A DNA stretch of 12,754 nucleotides, taken from the NCBI GenBank assembly GCA_902385025.1, contig CABMDX010000262.1, positions 1-12,754 on the forward strand. Reading direction: 5' to 3'. Made by a program: the position numbers and the translations under genes. Below, in pieces: positions 1 to 7,537 of this stretch; the first letter of the stretch is position 1; every line of letters starts with the position of its first letter. The notes under the pieces are model-generated. The model searched no databases and was not told where the DNA came from. It saw nothing but the letters and a program-made list of their open reading frames with translations. This stretch comes from an uncultured archaeon (GTDB lineage: Archaea > Halobacteriota > Methanosarcinia > Methanotrichales > Methanotrichaceae).

Positions 1-20
1 AATTATGGGATCGATTACTA

Positions 21-33
21 CATATATTTATTC
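21..33 (-). promoter_or_regulatory. possible TATA-type promoter for a gene beyond the left edge
   Basis: Read on the minus strand, this stretch gives an AT-rich TATA-like element (GAATAAATATATG) downstream of the terminator of the radical SAM gene. It could drive a leftward gene outside the window. No reading frame in the window confirms this, so it is only a motif match. Confidence 0.25.
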
Positions 34-83
34 TAAAAAGATGTGTTCGATGAAAGCAGGGAGCAAAAGATGGGAACGATGCT

Positions 84-118
84 CCTGTGCTTCCTAATTC
101 ACAGGCACGGCAAAAAAA
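84..118 (-). terminator. oligo-T terminator of the radical SAM/SPASM gene
   Basis: About 20 bases past the TGA of the leftward radical SAM gene, the minus strand carries a run of seven T (112-118). This is the usual archaeal oligo-U termination signal. Just beyond it lies an inverted repeat, CCTGTG (84-89) and CACAGG (100-105), with a 10-base loop. The T-run precedes the hairpin in the direction of transcription, so termination is better credited to the T-run. Confidence 0.5.
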
Positions 119-137
119 GTTAACAATGCAAGAGATC

Positions 138-1310
138 TCATTTCGCCAGAATCCTCTGCATCAGAGTCATGATTCCGGGCCTTTTTCCTTTTGCCGCACC
201 CATTTGCTGGCCTGCATTATCCAATCCAAGAGATCCCATCATCTCCTGATTGAAGCGATCTCCGATCTCGTCGAAGATCCTCTTGTAGGCCTTGCAATGA
301 GGATCGACGCTGTTAATCTCTCCATTGGTAGGTGCCATGGCATTGTATGGGCATCCTCCCCGACAGTAACGGATATGCTTGCAGCTCTTGCATTCCCGGT
401 CAACGAACTCCTTAAATTGATTCATGCGCACTCCTGCAGGCGAGGCGGCAAGATCCTCCTTGCTCGGATGGTCGCGGACGCTTCCCATCTTCCACTCAGG
501 CATTCCTACAAAGCGGTAGCAAGGGTAAATGCTCCCGTCCGGGCCTACTGCAAAGGTATTCTCCATGCAGTCCACGAAGGTGCAGACCGTGCCCCTTCCG
601 GTGAATACACAGCGACAGTAGTCGTTGATGTTCCGGACTTCAATCTCGCTCATGTTCTCCAGATACCTGTCCAGGAGATAGATCAGCAGCTCTCCAAACT
701 CCTCTGGAGAGAGAGCCCATCTGTCCGGCTCGTCGCTGCGAAGCGATGGCAGGGCGGGATGCAGCTTGAGCGTCAGGCCGTTCTCCCGGAAATAATTGAA
801 GATATCCTCTTTGAATTTGACAGAATAAGATGTGAAGGTGCAGATGAATTGCACATTCAGACCATGCGCCAGGGCCAGCTTGTAGCCTTGCATGGTTTTT
901 TCATAGTAGCCAGCCGAGCGCTGATAGTCATTGAGCTCCATTGGTCCGTCAAGGCTGGAGCCGATGGGGATCTTGTACTCTGCCAGAACGTCTGCCAGCT
1001 CTGGGGTCAGTTTCCAGAGGTTGGTCTGCAGAGCAAAGTTGGGACTCAATTTCGTCAGCTCGTTGGTCAATAGGGGAAGAGTCTCTCGATAGAAGTCGGC
1101 ACCTGCAAGCAGCGGCTCTCCGCCGTGAAATGTGAAGGTAACGGGATCATCACGAAAATCCTTGAGCCATAAAACGATCTCCTTTACAGTATCAATGCTC
1201 ATGATGGGAGACCCAACCTCAGAACTCCAGCAGTAGCTGCACTTGGAAGGACAGCCCAGAGTTGGGATGATCATGACATGAAAAGGCCTCTTTTGCTTTC
1301 GTTTCATCAT
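138..1310 (-). CDS. radical SAM/SPASM protein, putative peptide- or protein-modifying enzyme
   Basis: This 390-residue protein is a radical SAM enzyme. The cluster motif CX3CX2C is at C20, C24 and C27, followed by the SAM-binding GGEP at 63-66 and an SLDGP segment at 119-123 as in anaerobic sulfatase maturase relatives. The C-terminal SPASM domain is complete: C248-X10-G-X4-C264, then CX2CX5CX3C at C307, C310, C316, C320, and a last Cys at C339. It should therefore carry two auxiliary Fe-S clusters besides the SAM cluster. Such enzymes modify side chains of ribosomal peptides or of folded proteins. It resembles the methanogen-restricted peptide-modifying radical SAM group, recalled from memory as the Mhun_1560 type; its substrate is unknown. 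An ATG-ATG start follows an AGAGGAC ribosome-binding stretch. The gene lies downstream of mmp10 with its own promoter. A sulfatase-maturase role is possible, but no sulfatase is present here. Confidence 0.88.
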   Translation of the reverse strand: MMKRKQKRPFHVMIIPTLGCPSKCSYCWSSEVGSPIMSIDTVKEIVLWLKDFRDDPVTFTFHGGEPLLAGADFYRETLPLLTNELTKLSPNFALQTNLWKLTPELADVLAEYKIPIGSSLDGPMELNDYQRSAGYYEKTMQGYKLALAHGLNVQFICTFTSYSVKFKEDIFNYFRENGLTLKLHPALPSLRSDEPDRWALSPEEFGELLIYLLDRYLENMSEIEVRNINDYCRCVFTGRGTVCTFVDCMENTFAVGPDGSIYPCYRFVGMPEWKMGSVRDHPSKEDLAASPAGVRMNQFKEFVDRECKSCKHIRYCRGGCPYNAMAPTNGEINSVDPHCKAYKRIFDEIGDRFNQEMMGSLGLDNAGQQMGAAKGKRPGIMTLMQRILAK

Positions 1311-1360
1311 TTTTAGTCCTCTCTAAAACACCAATGGTCTTTTTGGTTGTAGATCAATTT

Positions 1361-1370
1361 TATTTAATAT
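1361..1370 (-). promoter_or_regulatory. TATA-type promoter of the radical SAM/SPASM gene
   Basis: The minus strand reads ATATTAAATA about 51 bases upstream of the ATG. A start site about 26 bases downstream of the box would leave a leader of roughly 30 bases that includes the AGAGGAC ribosome-binding stretch. This suggests the gene can be transcribed separately from mmp10. Confidence 0.5.
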
Positions 1371-1425
1371 GCTATGCTGGATGCAATGGACTTTCTTTGT
1401 TCCTTGACAAAAGCTCTTGCAGGTC

Positions 1426-1460
1426 AAAAATAATAATGCTTCGGCGGAAACTCTCCTCCG
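1426..1460 (-). terminator. hairpin plus T-rich terminator of mmp10
   Basis: On the minus strand, 21 bases after the mmp10 TAG, a 7-base-pair stem with one mismatch forms between 1454-1460 and 1442-1448 (loop 1449-1453). A T-rich tract ending in five T (1426-1430) follows. This order of hairpin then T-tract fits transcription termination between mmp10 and the next gene. Confidence 0.45.
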
Positions 1461-1481
1461 GGAGCGGCTTGACAAGGGTAG

Positions 1482-2702
1482 CTAGACACCCAGGGCATTT
1501 ATGGCCTCGATCAATTCCGTGAAAGCCTCGACTTCAGTGTCCAGCACTTCCTGATGCGTCATGGAGATGCTCATCTCTCCGTCCACAGTGAGCCTCTCCG
1601 GTCCGCGGACCACCATCCGGTCCCGGCCATCCATCCCAAGAACTTTTTTTATTTCCTTATCATGGGCCAGGGTACGCCCTGGAATGATGACCGTATCCTT
1701 GATATCATTCTTGTCCAAATCCAAAAAGTCCTGGATAGTGATCAGGCAGCCCACGTCCTTCTTGGTCGCCAGCACGTTTACTTTATTATCTCCAATCTTA
1801 TCAAATATGGCCTTGATCAGTGGCTGGGCCACGCTGCTGGTGACGATCGTAGCTCCCCGTCGCAGAGCCGGGAGGCGCCTCGTCTCTTCCGGGTACCGGG
1901 CCAGAGCAAAGGGCGCACCGGTCTCTGGATCCCAGAGAGGAGTTCCGGTTATCCGTAACCTGTAGCGCTTTGACGACTCGGTCACAATTTTCTCGAATTC
2001 CTCGACGCTGTGGGGCAAAATGCCCGGAATTATGGGCTCATTTCCCAGGATTAATCCCTGCTCACGGCAATTGGCAAATCTCATCAGGATCAAACCCTTC
2101 GCCCCCATCTTTTCCAGGTCGCTGCAGGTCTTCTCCAGCTCCGGGCCGTCGTTGACGCCTGGGATGAGCACTGCTGCGCAGTAAACATTGCAGTTTTCGC
2201 AGAATATCTTGAGATTGGAGAGTGCGACCTCGGGCTTTTTGTCGCCCATATATTTGTGGCGAAGCTCTGGCCTGGTGGAGAATACGGTGAAAGTGACCTC
2301 ATTTACACCTGCATCGATCAGAGGTCGGGCGTCGGTTTCAGTCTTGAAACCCTTTCCGCTGGTGTAGCCCAGGGAAACGGGTACGATTCCCTGACCTACC
2401 ATCTGGGTCAGTTGCAGGAGGTCCGGATAGCAGCTCAGGTCCCCGCCGCCGCTTATGGTGACCTTGTCTGGTATTTCGCCGCCGCATTTGCTGGCCACTT
2501 CGAACAAAACGGTCTCAAGCGGCTTGAAGCCAGGATAGCCCTCTACGATGGCTCGTGAACAGTAATCGCAGCCCTTCTTAAAGGGCATGCAGTACCTGCA
2601 ACCGAAGGGCTCTATCGCCTTTACTCCTTTAAAATAGCAGTAGCTGCAAAAGCCCTTGCAGTCCAGGCCCGGCCTTCCTCCCACATCGGCAAGTATCTCC
2701 AT
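1482..2702 (-). CDS. mmp10: Mmp10, B12-dependent radical SAM arginine methyltransferase acting on McrA
   Basis: This 406-residue protein matches methanogenesis marker protein 10, which C-methylates a conserved arginine near the active site of the alpha subunit of methyl-coenzyme M reductase (family knowledge). The N-terminus, with GGRPGLDCKGFCSYCYF at 8-24, is diagnostic. Its CX3CX2C (C15, C19, C22) binds the radical SAM cluster. Four further cysteines at C35, C38, C45 and C48 form two CxxC pairs suited to a second metal site. An ISGGGD segment near residue 84-89 occupies the place of the usual SAM-binding glycine motif. The family uses cobalamin as methyl carrier; the cobalamin site cannot be pinned to residues here. 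Length is normal and the start aligns with the family N-terminus. No clear ribosome-binding site precedes the ATG. The gene is divergent from smc. No mcr genes are in the window. Confidence 0.95.
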   Translation of the reverse strand: MEILADVGGRPGLDCKGFCSYCYFKGVKAIEPFGCRYCMPFKKGCDYCSRAIVEGYPGFKPLETVLFEVASKCGGEIPDKVTISGGGDLSCYPDLLQLTQMVGQGIVPVSLGYTSGKGFKTETDARPLIDAGVNEVTFTVFSTRPELRHKYMGDKKPEVALSNLKIFCENCNVYCAAVLIPGVNDGPELEKTCSDLEKMGAKGLILMRFANCREQGLILGNEPIIPGILPHSVEEFEKIVTESSKRYRLRITGTPLWDPETGAPFALARYPEETRRLPALRRGATIVTSSVAQPLIKAIFDKIGDNKVNVLATKKDVGCLITIQDFLDLDKNDIKDTVIIPGRTLAHDKEIKKVLGMDGRDRMVVRGPERLTVDGEMSISMTHQEVLDTEVEAFTELIEAINALGV

Positions 2703-2756
2703 GAAGATTATTCTGGCTCTGGCAGAGGGTAAATCGGTTTTGCAGTCAGGAGCAGC

Positions 2757-2768
2757 GATATATACAAA
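2757..2768 (-). promoter_or_regulatory. TATA-type promoter of mmp10
   Basis: The minus strand reads TTTGTATATATC about 60 bases upstream of the mmp10 ATG, giving an expected leader of about 33 bases. A second AT-rich element on the same strand (about 2832-2848, AATAAATATATATAATA) could be an alternative start with a longer leader. Confidence 0.45.
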
Positions 2769-2894
2769 CGCGACCCATCCTGCGATTCGATTGCTTTGCG
2801 GGGTGAAGAAGCGTGCTCTATATTATTGTCATATTATATATATTTATTGTGATAATCTTTTTATTCCACTATAAGATTGCCTTTGAGCTAGGAA

Positions 2895-2906
2895 AACGAT
2901 ATATAC
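2895..2906 (+). promoter_or_regulatory. TATA-type promoter of the smc-scpA operon
   Basis: The purine-rich GGAAAACG resembles a TFB-recognition element and is followed directly by GATATATA. The implied start near 2928 would give an smc leader of about 80 bases. A weaker box, TAATAAAT at about 2934-2941, would give a shorter leader of about 43 bases. Confidence 0.5.
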
Positions 2907-3007
2907 CTCCTCGAATACATAACTAAGTTAAAGTAATAAATAATTGCCAGCGAAATGCTCAACAATCAGACCTGCAGAGGGAAAGGCCGGTGAACAGGGG
3001 GTAGCCA

Positions 3008-6000
3008 TTGTACATCAAAGAGGTTGAACTCAAGAACTTTAAGTCCTTTGGCAAAAGCATCAGGGTACCTCTGAAGAACGATTTTGTAACCGTTACGGGG
3101 CCTAACGGCAGCGGAAAATCCAATATCGTAGATGCTCTTCTCTTTGCTTTATGCCTTTCCAGCTCGCGAGCTATGCGCGCGGAGAGGCTGCCCGACCTCA
3201 TTTACAAGGGTGAGAATGGCAAGAATCCTGACTATGCCCAGGTAACAGTCCGGCTGGATAACACCAGCAGACTCTTTCCGCTGGACCTGGATCTCATAGA
3301 GGTTTCGAGAAAGATCAAAATTCATAACGACAAGTATGCATCTTCTTATTATTTTAATGGAAAGAGCTGCGGCCAGGCCGAGCTATTGGATCTTCTATCA
3401 AAGGCGGGCATAACTCCGGAGAGCTACAACATCGTCATGCAGGGCGATGTGACGCGCATCATTGAGATGACGCCCGTAGAGCGGCGCAAGATCATAGACG
3501 AGATAGCAGGTGTTGCCGAGTTCGACGAGAAGAAGAAGAAGGCCATGGATGAGCCTGATGTGGTGCGTGAGCGCATTGGCCGGGTAGATGTGATTTTAGA
3601 AGAGGTGGGCGCGCAGCTTGCAAAATTGAAGGCTGAGCGAGATAGGGCCCATGCCTACCAGGCGCATCGAGAAGAGAAAAAGAGAGCGGAGGCTTTTCTG
3701 CTCCTGGCAAAGCTCATGGAGGCATCCTCGGAGCTTGCCGGGCTGAAGGAGGAGGTGGCGCTTCTTCTGGCCAGGAATGAGGCAACAGCAGAGCGCTCAG
3801 GGGCAAAAAAGGCGGAGCTTGCCCTCCTGGATGAGAAGCTGAAATCCCTGAGCAATGAGATCAACCACAAGGGCGAAGAAGAGCAGATCCGGGTTATGCG
3901 GCATATTGAGGAGCTAAAAGGCGAGATTGCCCGCGAGTCCGGCCGCATAGAGATGACAGAAAAGGCCTCGGCAGAAGCTGACAGCCAGCAGAAGAGCTGC
4001 TTTATTCAAATTGAAAACCTCAAGGCGGAGCTTCTGGGGCTGGCGGAAAAGGTCAGAGACGCGAGCCTCAGAGGTGCGAGTCTGCGAGGCGAACTGGACG
4101 ATCAGATGGAGCTTCTGGCCGCGGCCAAAGGAAGTCTGGAAAGGGCCGATGCGAAGTATTCCCTGCTGCGAGATGATCTGGCCGGAGCAAGGCAGCTCCG
4201 CGAGGACGCAAAATCAAAATTAGGGGACCTGATACGGGAGAGAGATCGGCTGCTTGATGCTGCAAGACGCGGCGGCCTGGAGCGGGAGGAGCTCTCTCTT
4301 GGCATCAAAGAGGCCATGGACTCCCTGGCTGGCCTCGACCATGAAGCGGAGCAGCTTAAGAGAGATGTGGCGGCTCAAAATGTATTGGCCATGGAGATGG
4401 AGCAGGACAAAGACGACCTGGAGGGTTCACAGATCCGCCTGCGCCGGGAGATCTCAGAGGCAGAAAGGGAGATGCAGCGTCTGCAGAGCGATTTTGCCCG
4501 GGCGGATGGGCGCCTGAGGGCTGCAGAGGACAGGTCCGGCTACAGCCGGGCAGTGGAAGCCATACGCTCTGCCATGAAGAAGCAGATGCTGCAAGGCCTC
4601 TTTGGGACCATTGCAGAGCTGGGCAACGTGGAATCGCGCTATTCTGCCGCTCTGGAGGTAGCTGCAGGCGCGCGGCTGCAGAGCATTGTGGCTGCGACCG
4701 ATGCGGATGCAGCCCATGCCATTGAGTACCTGAAGAGATCGCAGATCGGGAGGGCCACCTTTTTGCCTTTGAACAAGTTGGATCGCGGCAATCTCCCTTC
4801 CAAGCCGAATCATCAGGGTGTAGTGGACTATGCACTGGACCTGGTGGACTATGAGCCCAAATTCCTGCCTGCATTCTGGTATGTCTTTCGGGATACCCTT
4901 GTGGTCGAGAGTCTCACCGTTGCCCGTGCGCTCATGGGCAGATACCGCATGGTCACTCTGGAAGGAGATCTCGTAGAGAAGACCGGAGCCATGACAGGCG
5001 GGCACTACCGCTCCAAGATGAAGTTCGCCGCAGAAGAGAGCAAGAAGCTGATGGAGCTCTCGGAGAAGATCGCCACAGCCGAGGCTGGACGCAGCGCGCG
5101 GCTTGACAGGCTGGACGGAATCGAGGCGCAGATATCTCGATTAGCTCGGGAAGTGGAAGAGCTGAACAAGGCCATATCCAAGAAGACCTTCCAGCTCGAT
5201 GAAATTGCCGCTTCAAGGCCGCGCCTGGAGAAGTCCATCCAGGAGAAGAGAGAGCGCCTGGTGCAGATGGAGGCGGAGTCCTCCGGCTTCAAGGAAGAGC
5301 TGGATCTTCTTGAGGTCGAGATCAGGAAATCTGAGGAGGCACTGGCCTGCCAGCAGGGAAAAATCGAGAAAGTTGAGGGCGAGCTGAAGGGCTCAGAGAT
5401 TCCAGAGCTGAACAGGAAGGCAGATGCAGCCGCGGCTGAGATCAAACGCCTGGAAGATCGACTGAACGGAATCGATGCCGAGATTCTCAAAGACAAGATC
5501 AGGGAGGAGAGCAATCAGGAGAGGCTCAGGGAGCTTGTCCTTCGCAGGGAGGCATTGGATCGAGAGAAGGCCGAGGCACAGGAGCTAAAAGATGCCGCGA
5601 CAGCGCATATCCTGGAATTGCAGGGAGAGCTTACAATCTCGCTCGAAAGAGAGTCCCAGATCGAGAACGAGCTTTCCGGCCTGAAGGGCGAGCGTGGAGG
5701 GCTGGTGGACAGGACTATCGCCCTGCAAAGGGAGATCGATCAGGCGGAGCGGGAAAAGGACAGACTGGATGCCCGCTTAACTGCTGCTAATGGCGCAATG
5801 GAGGCGGTGCAGACGAAGGTGGATGCCCTGCGCACGGAGATAGAGGCCTGCGGAGTCGACTCCAGCCAGGAGCCGCCTCCGGTTGAGACGGTGGCAGAGA
5901 AGATCCGGGCTCTGGAAGAGGCCATGAGGAACCTGGAGCCTGTTAATATGCTGGCCATTGAGGAATATGAGCATGTTAAGATGCGACACGATATCCTGCA

Positions 6001-6523
6001 GCAGAGGAGGACCACTCTCTCCGATGAGCGCGAGGCGATCATCGACAAGCTCGAGAAGTATGACCAGATGAAGAAAGAGGCATTCCTGGCCAGCTTCACA
6101 GAGATCAATAAGAACTTCAAGCTGATCTTCCAGGAGCTGTCCAGAGGTGACGGCGACCTGATACTGGAAAATCCCGAAGATCCGCTGACGGCAGGCATGA
6201 CCATCAAGGCCCGGCCTGCAGGAAAACCCTTCCACCGCCTGGAGGCCATGTCTGGCGGAGAGAAGAGCCTGACTGCCCTATCCTTCATCTTCTCGATTCA
6301 GATGTTCCGGCCTGCGCCTTTCTATGCCATGGACGAGATCGATATGTTCCTGGATGGGGCTAATGTTGAGCGTGTGGCGAGACTGATCAAGAAAATATCG
6401 AGTAAAGCGCAATTCATAGTGGTATCTCTGAGAAAGCCCATGATTTTGCAGTCCAGGTACACTTTGGGCGTGACCATGCAGGAAAACAATCTCTCCACGG
6501 TGACCGGAATATGCACCAGCTAG
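3008..6523 (+). CDS. smc: chromosome segregation/condensation ATPase SMC
   Basis: This 1171-residue protein has the full SMC layout. The N-terminal head has Walker A GPNGSGKSN (31-39) and an arginine-bearing SSSRAMR segment. A first coiled coil runs about 160-510, the hinge about 520-670 (ending near a TGGH motif), and the second coiled coil about 670-1040. The C-terminal head has signature MSGGEKSL (1081-1088) and Walker B FYAMDEID with D1109 and E1110. Dimers joined at the hinge, with ATP-sandwiched heads bridged by ScpA and ScpB, act on the nucleoid to compact and segregate DNA. The TTG start is chosen because an AGGGGGT ribosome-binding stretch precedes it and the protein then begins MYIKEVELKNFKSFG, the standard SMC N-terminus. 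No upstream ATG fits. scpA follows after 10 bases. It ends in TAG. The MDEIDMFLDG form of Walker B is what I expect for Methanosarcinales SMC. Confidence 0.98.
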   Translation: MYIKEVELKNFKSFGKSIRVPLKNDFVTVTGPNGSGKSNIVDALLFALCLSSSRAMRAERLPDLIYKGENGKNPDYAQVTVRLDNTSRLFPLDLDLIEVSRKIKIHNDKYASSYYFNGKSCGQAELLDLLSKAGITPESYNIVMQGDVTRIIEMTPVERRKIIDEIAGVAEFDEKKKKAMDEPDVVRERIGRVDVILEEVGAQLAKLKAERDRAHAYQAHREEKKRAEAFLLLAKLMEASSELAGLKEEVALLLARNEATAERSGAKKAELALLDEKLKSLSNEINHKGEEEQIRVMRHIEELKGEIARESGRIEMTEKASAEADSQQKSCFIQIENLKAELLGLAEKVRDASLRGASLRGELDDQMELLAAAKGSLERADAKYSLLRDDLAGARQLREDAKSKLGDLIRERDRLLDAARRGGLEREELSLGIKEAMDSLAGLDHEAEQLKRDVAAQNVLAMEMEQDKDDLEGSQIRLRREISEAEREMQRLQSDFARADGRLRAAEDRSGYSRAVEAIRSAMKKQMLQGLFGTIAELGNVESRYSAALEVAAGARLQSIVAATDADAAHAIEYLKRSQIGRATFLPLNKLDRGNLPSKPNHQGVVDYALDLVDYEPKFLPAFWYVFRDTLVVESLTVARALMGRYRMVTLEGDLVEKTGAMTGGHYRSKMKFAAEESKKLMELSEKIATAEAGRSARLDRLDGIEAQISRLAREVEELNKAISKKTFQLDEIAASRPRLEKSIQEKRERLVQMEAESSGFKEELDLLEVEIRKSEEALACQQGKIEKVEGELKGSEIPELNRKADAAAAEIKRLEDRLNGIDAEILKDKIREESNQERLRELVLRREALDREKAEAQELKDAATAHILELQGELTISLERESQIENELSGLKGERGGLVDRTIALQREIDQAEREKDRLDARLTAANGAMEAVQTKVDALRTEIEACGVDSSQEPPPVETVAEKIRALEEAMRNLEPVNMLAIEEYEHVKMRHDILQQRRTTLSDEREAIIDKLEKYDQMKKEAFLASFTEINKNFKLIFQELSRGDGDLILENPEDPLTAGMTIKARPAGKPFHRLEAMSGGEKSLTALSFIFSIQMFRPAPFYAMDEIDMFLDGANVERVARLIKKISSKAQFIVVSLRKPMILQSRYTLGVTMQENNLSTVTGICTS

Positions 6524-6533
6524 AGGGGCGGCA

Positions 6534-7289
6534 ATGACGAAAGATCCATCCATAATCGATCCATCACCAACCACAGATCCATCGTCCATCGAGGCTACAG
6601 GCAACACCACCCCTGCTGACGCGAGGAAAGAGCAGCCCAACTTTGATTTCGGCGAGCCTGCTGAGGTGCTCGTAGAGCTTGCTCGTCGCGGAGATATCGA
6701 CCCCTGGGATATCGACATTGCCAGCGCCACCGAGAAGTTCCTGCTGTATATCGACTCATTGGAGAAGCGAGACCTTCGAATACCTGCCAGGACCCTGCTT
6801 TATGCCAGCATCCTCTTGCGCATGAAGTCCGATTCCATGGAAGAGCAGAAGGAGGAGGAGCCCGAGCCAGAAGCGGAGGAATTGGCGTTTGAGGAAGAGG
6901 AAGAGATCGACAGCCTTCCCAGGCCGCCGGTGAGGAGGCACACCAAGAGGCCGGTTACACTGGACGAGCTGATCCAGGAGCTAAAGAAGGCAGAGATGGT
7001 GGGCCGCAGAAAGGCCATGCGGGACAGATGGCCGACAACGGAGGAAAAGTCCCTGGATCTGTCTCATGATGAAGGGATCGAAGAACGAATTCAGGCACTG
7101 GAACCAATCCTGGATGATATGTTCATGACCCATAAGAAGCTGACCTTCAGAGATATAAACGGCAAAAACGGCAGAGTCGAGGACAATGTCACGAATTATG
7201 TCTCACTTCTATTCATGGCCCATAGGAAGCAGCTATGGCTGGAGCAGGAGGAGATCTTCGGGGAGCTTTTTGTGAGCAGGCACCCGTGA
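6534..7289 (+). CDS. scpA: kleisin ScpA, SMC-ScpAB subunit
   Basis: The 251-residue product is the kleisin that bridges the two SMC heads. The N-terminal helical domain (about 37-105), which binds the SMC neck, contains the family hallmark RRGDIDPWDIDI at 51-62. A strongly acidic linker (103-126) follows, then basic residues 132-140 and a C-terminal winged helix (about 185-251) ending in the LFMAHRKQLWLEQEEIFGEL-type segment that contacts the other SMC head. A GAGGGG ribosome-binding site sits just after the smc stop, 10 bases upstream, so the two genes are one operon. The first 36 residues precede the conserved domain and are a Pro/Ser/Thr/Asp-rich tail carrying three DPS repeats. scpB, usually adjacent, is displaced by about 3.8 kb. 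Confidence 0.95.
   Translation: MTKDPSIIDPSPTTDPSSIEATGNTTPADARKEQPNFDFGEPAEVLVELARRGDIDPWDIDIASATEKFLLYIDSLEKRDLRIPARTLLYASILLRMKSDSMEEQKEEEPEPEAEELAFEEEEEIDSLPRPPVRRHTKRPVTLDELIQELKKAEMVGRRKAMRDRWPTTEEKSLDLSHDEGIEERIQALEPILDDMFMTHKKLTFRDINGKNGRVEDNVTNYVSLLFMAHRKQLWLEQEEIFGELFVSRHP
6543..6583 (+). repeat. triple GATCCATC repeat in the 5' end of scpA
   Basis: GATCCATC occurs at 6543-6550, 6558-6565 and 6576-6583, spaced 15 and 18 bases apart. The spacings keep frame, so each copy encodes Asp-Pro-Ser in the disordered N-terminal tail of ScpA. This looks like small in-frame repeat expansion rather than a regulatory array. Confidence 0.6.
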
Positions 7290-7303
7290 TAAATCTCAAA
7301 TAA

Positions 7304-7325
7304 TGTTTATATTGTTTTTATTATT
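7304..7325 (+). terminator. T-rich terminator after scpA
   Basis: Starting about 15 bases past the scpA TGA, the plus strand becomes T-rich, with a run of five T at 7315-7319 and further T clusters. No stable hairpin is visible. This is consistent with archaeal oligo-U termination of the smc-scpA transcript. Confidence 0.4.
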
Positions 7326-7423
7326 GTTCCTGATTTATTCTGCTTCGAAATCAAATTAGTATTCGTAGTATTAATAATTGTCTTAATGTGATCCAATATC
7401 TAGATGAGATCGCATTATAAGTT

Positions 7424-7451
7424 ATCTTTCAAAAATTATCATTCAAAAATT
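7424..7451. repeat. tandem 14-base repeat upstream of the exported-protein operon
   Basis: Two adjacent 14-base units, ATCTTTCAAAAATT (7424-7437) and ATCATTCAAAAATT (7438-7451), differ at one position. They lie about 15 bases upstream of the probable TATA box of the next gene, where an archaeal regulator could bind. The AT-rich context makes chance possible. Confidence 0.45.
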
Positions 7452-7464
7452 GCATCAGAGAATA

Positions 7465-7475
7465 GATTTATATTG
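7465..7475 (+). promoter_or_regulatory. TATA-type promoter of the exported-protein operon
   Basis: The sequence GATTTATATTG lies about 65 bases upstream of the ATG at 7538. A start near 7500 would leave a leader of about 38 bases. It is the best match in this 248-base intergenic stretch. Confidence 0.45.
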
Positions 7476-7537
7476 ATTGATGTCATTTAGAATAATTAAT
7501 GTTGTGAGACAGGGATTAGGTTTGATGTGCAGGGATT

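Larger units (their letters stand above)
2703..3007. other. divergent intergenic region between mmp10 and smc
   Basis: This 305-base stretch separates two divergent genes. It holds the mmp10 promoter near its left end, an AT-rich centre (about 2818-2870), the smc promoter and an smc leader. I see no RNA gene and no credible small protein; the short open frames on either strand lack ribosome-binding sites and run into the flanking genes. Confidence 0.6.

Noticed and set aside
87..1073. A 328-codon open frame on the plus strand opposite the radical SAM/SPASM gene.
   Set aside because: It is fully antisense to a gene with intact catalytic motifs, has no ribosome-binding site and encodes nothing recognisable. 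It is a shadow of biased codon use.
4356..5514. Several long minus-strand open frames (169-183 codons) inside smc.
   Set aside because: They are antisense to the SMC hinge and coiled coils. Their Ser/Arg/Leu-rich products are typical shadows of Glu/Lys/Arg-rich coiled-coil codons.
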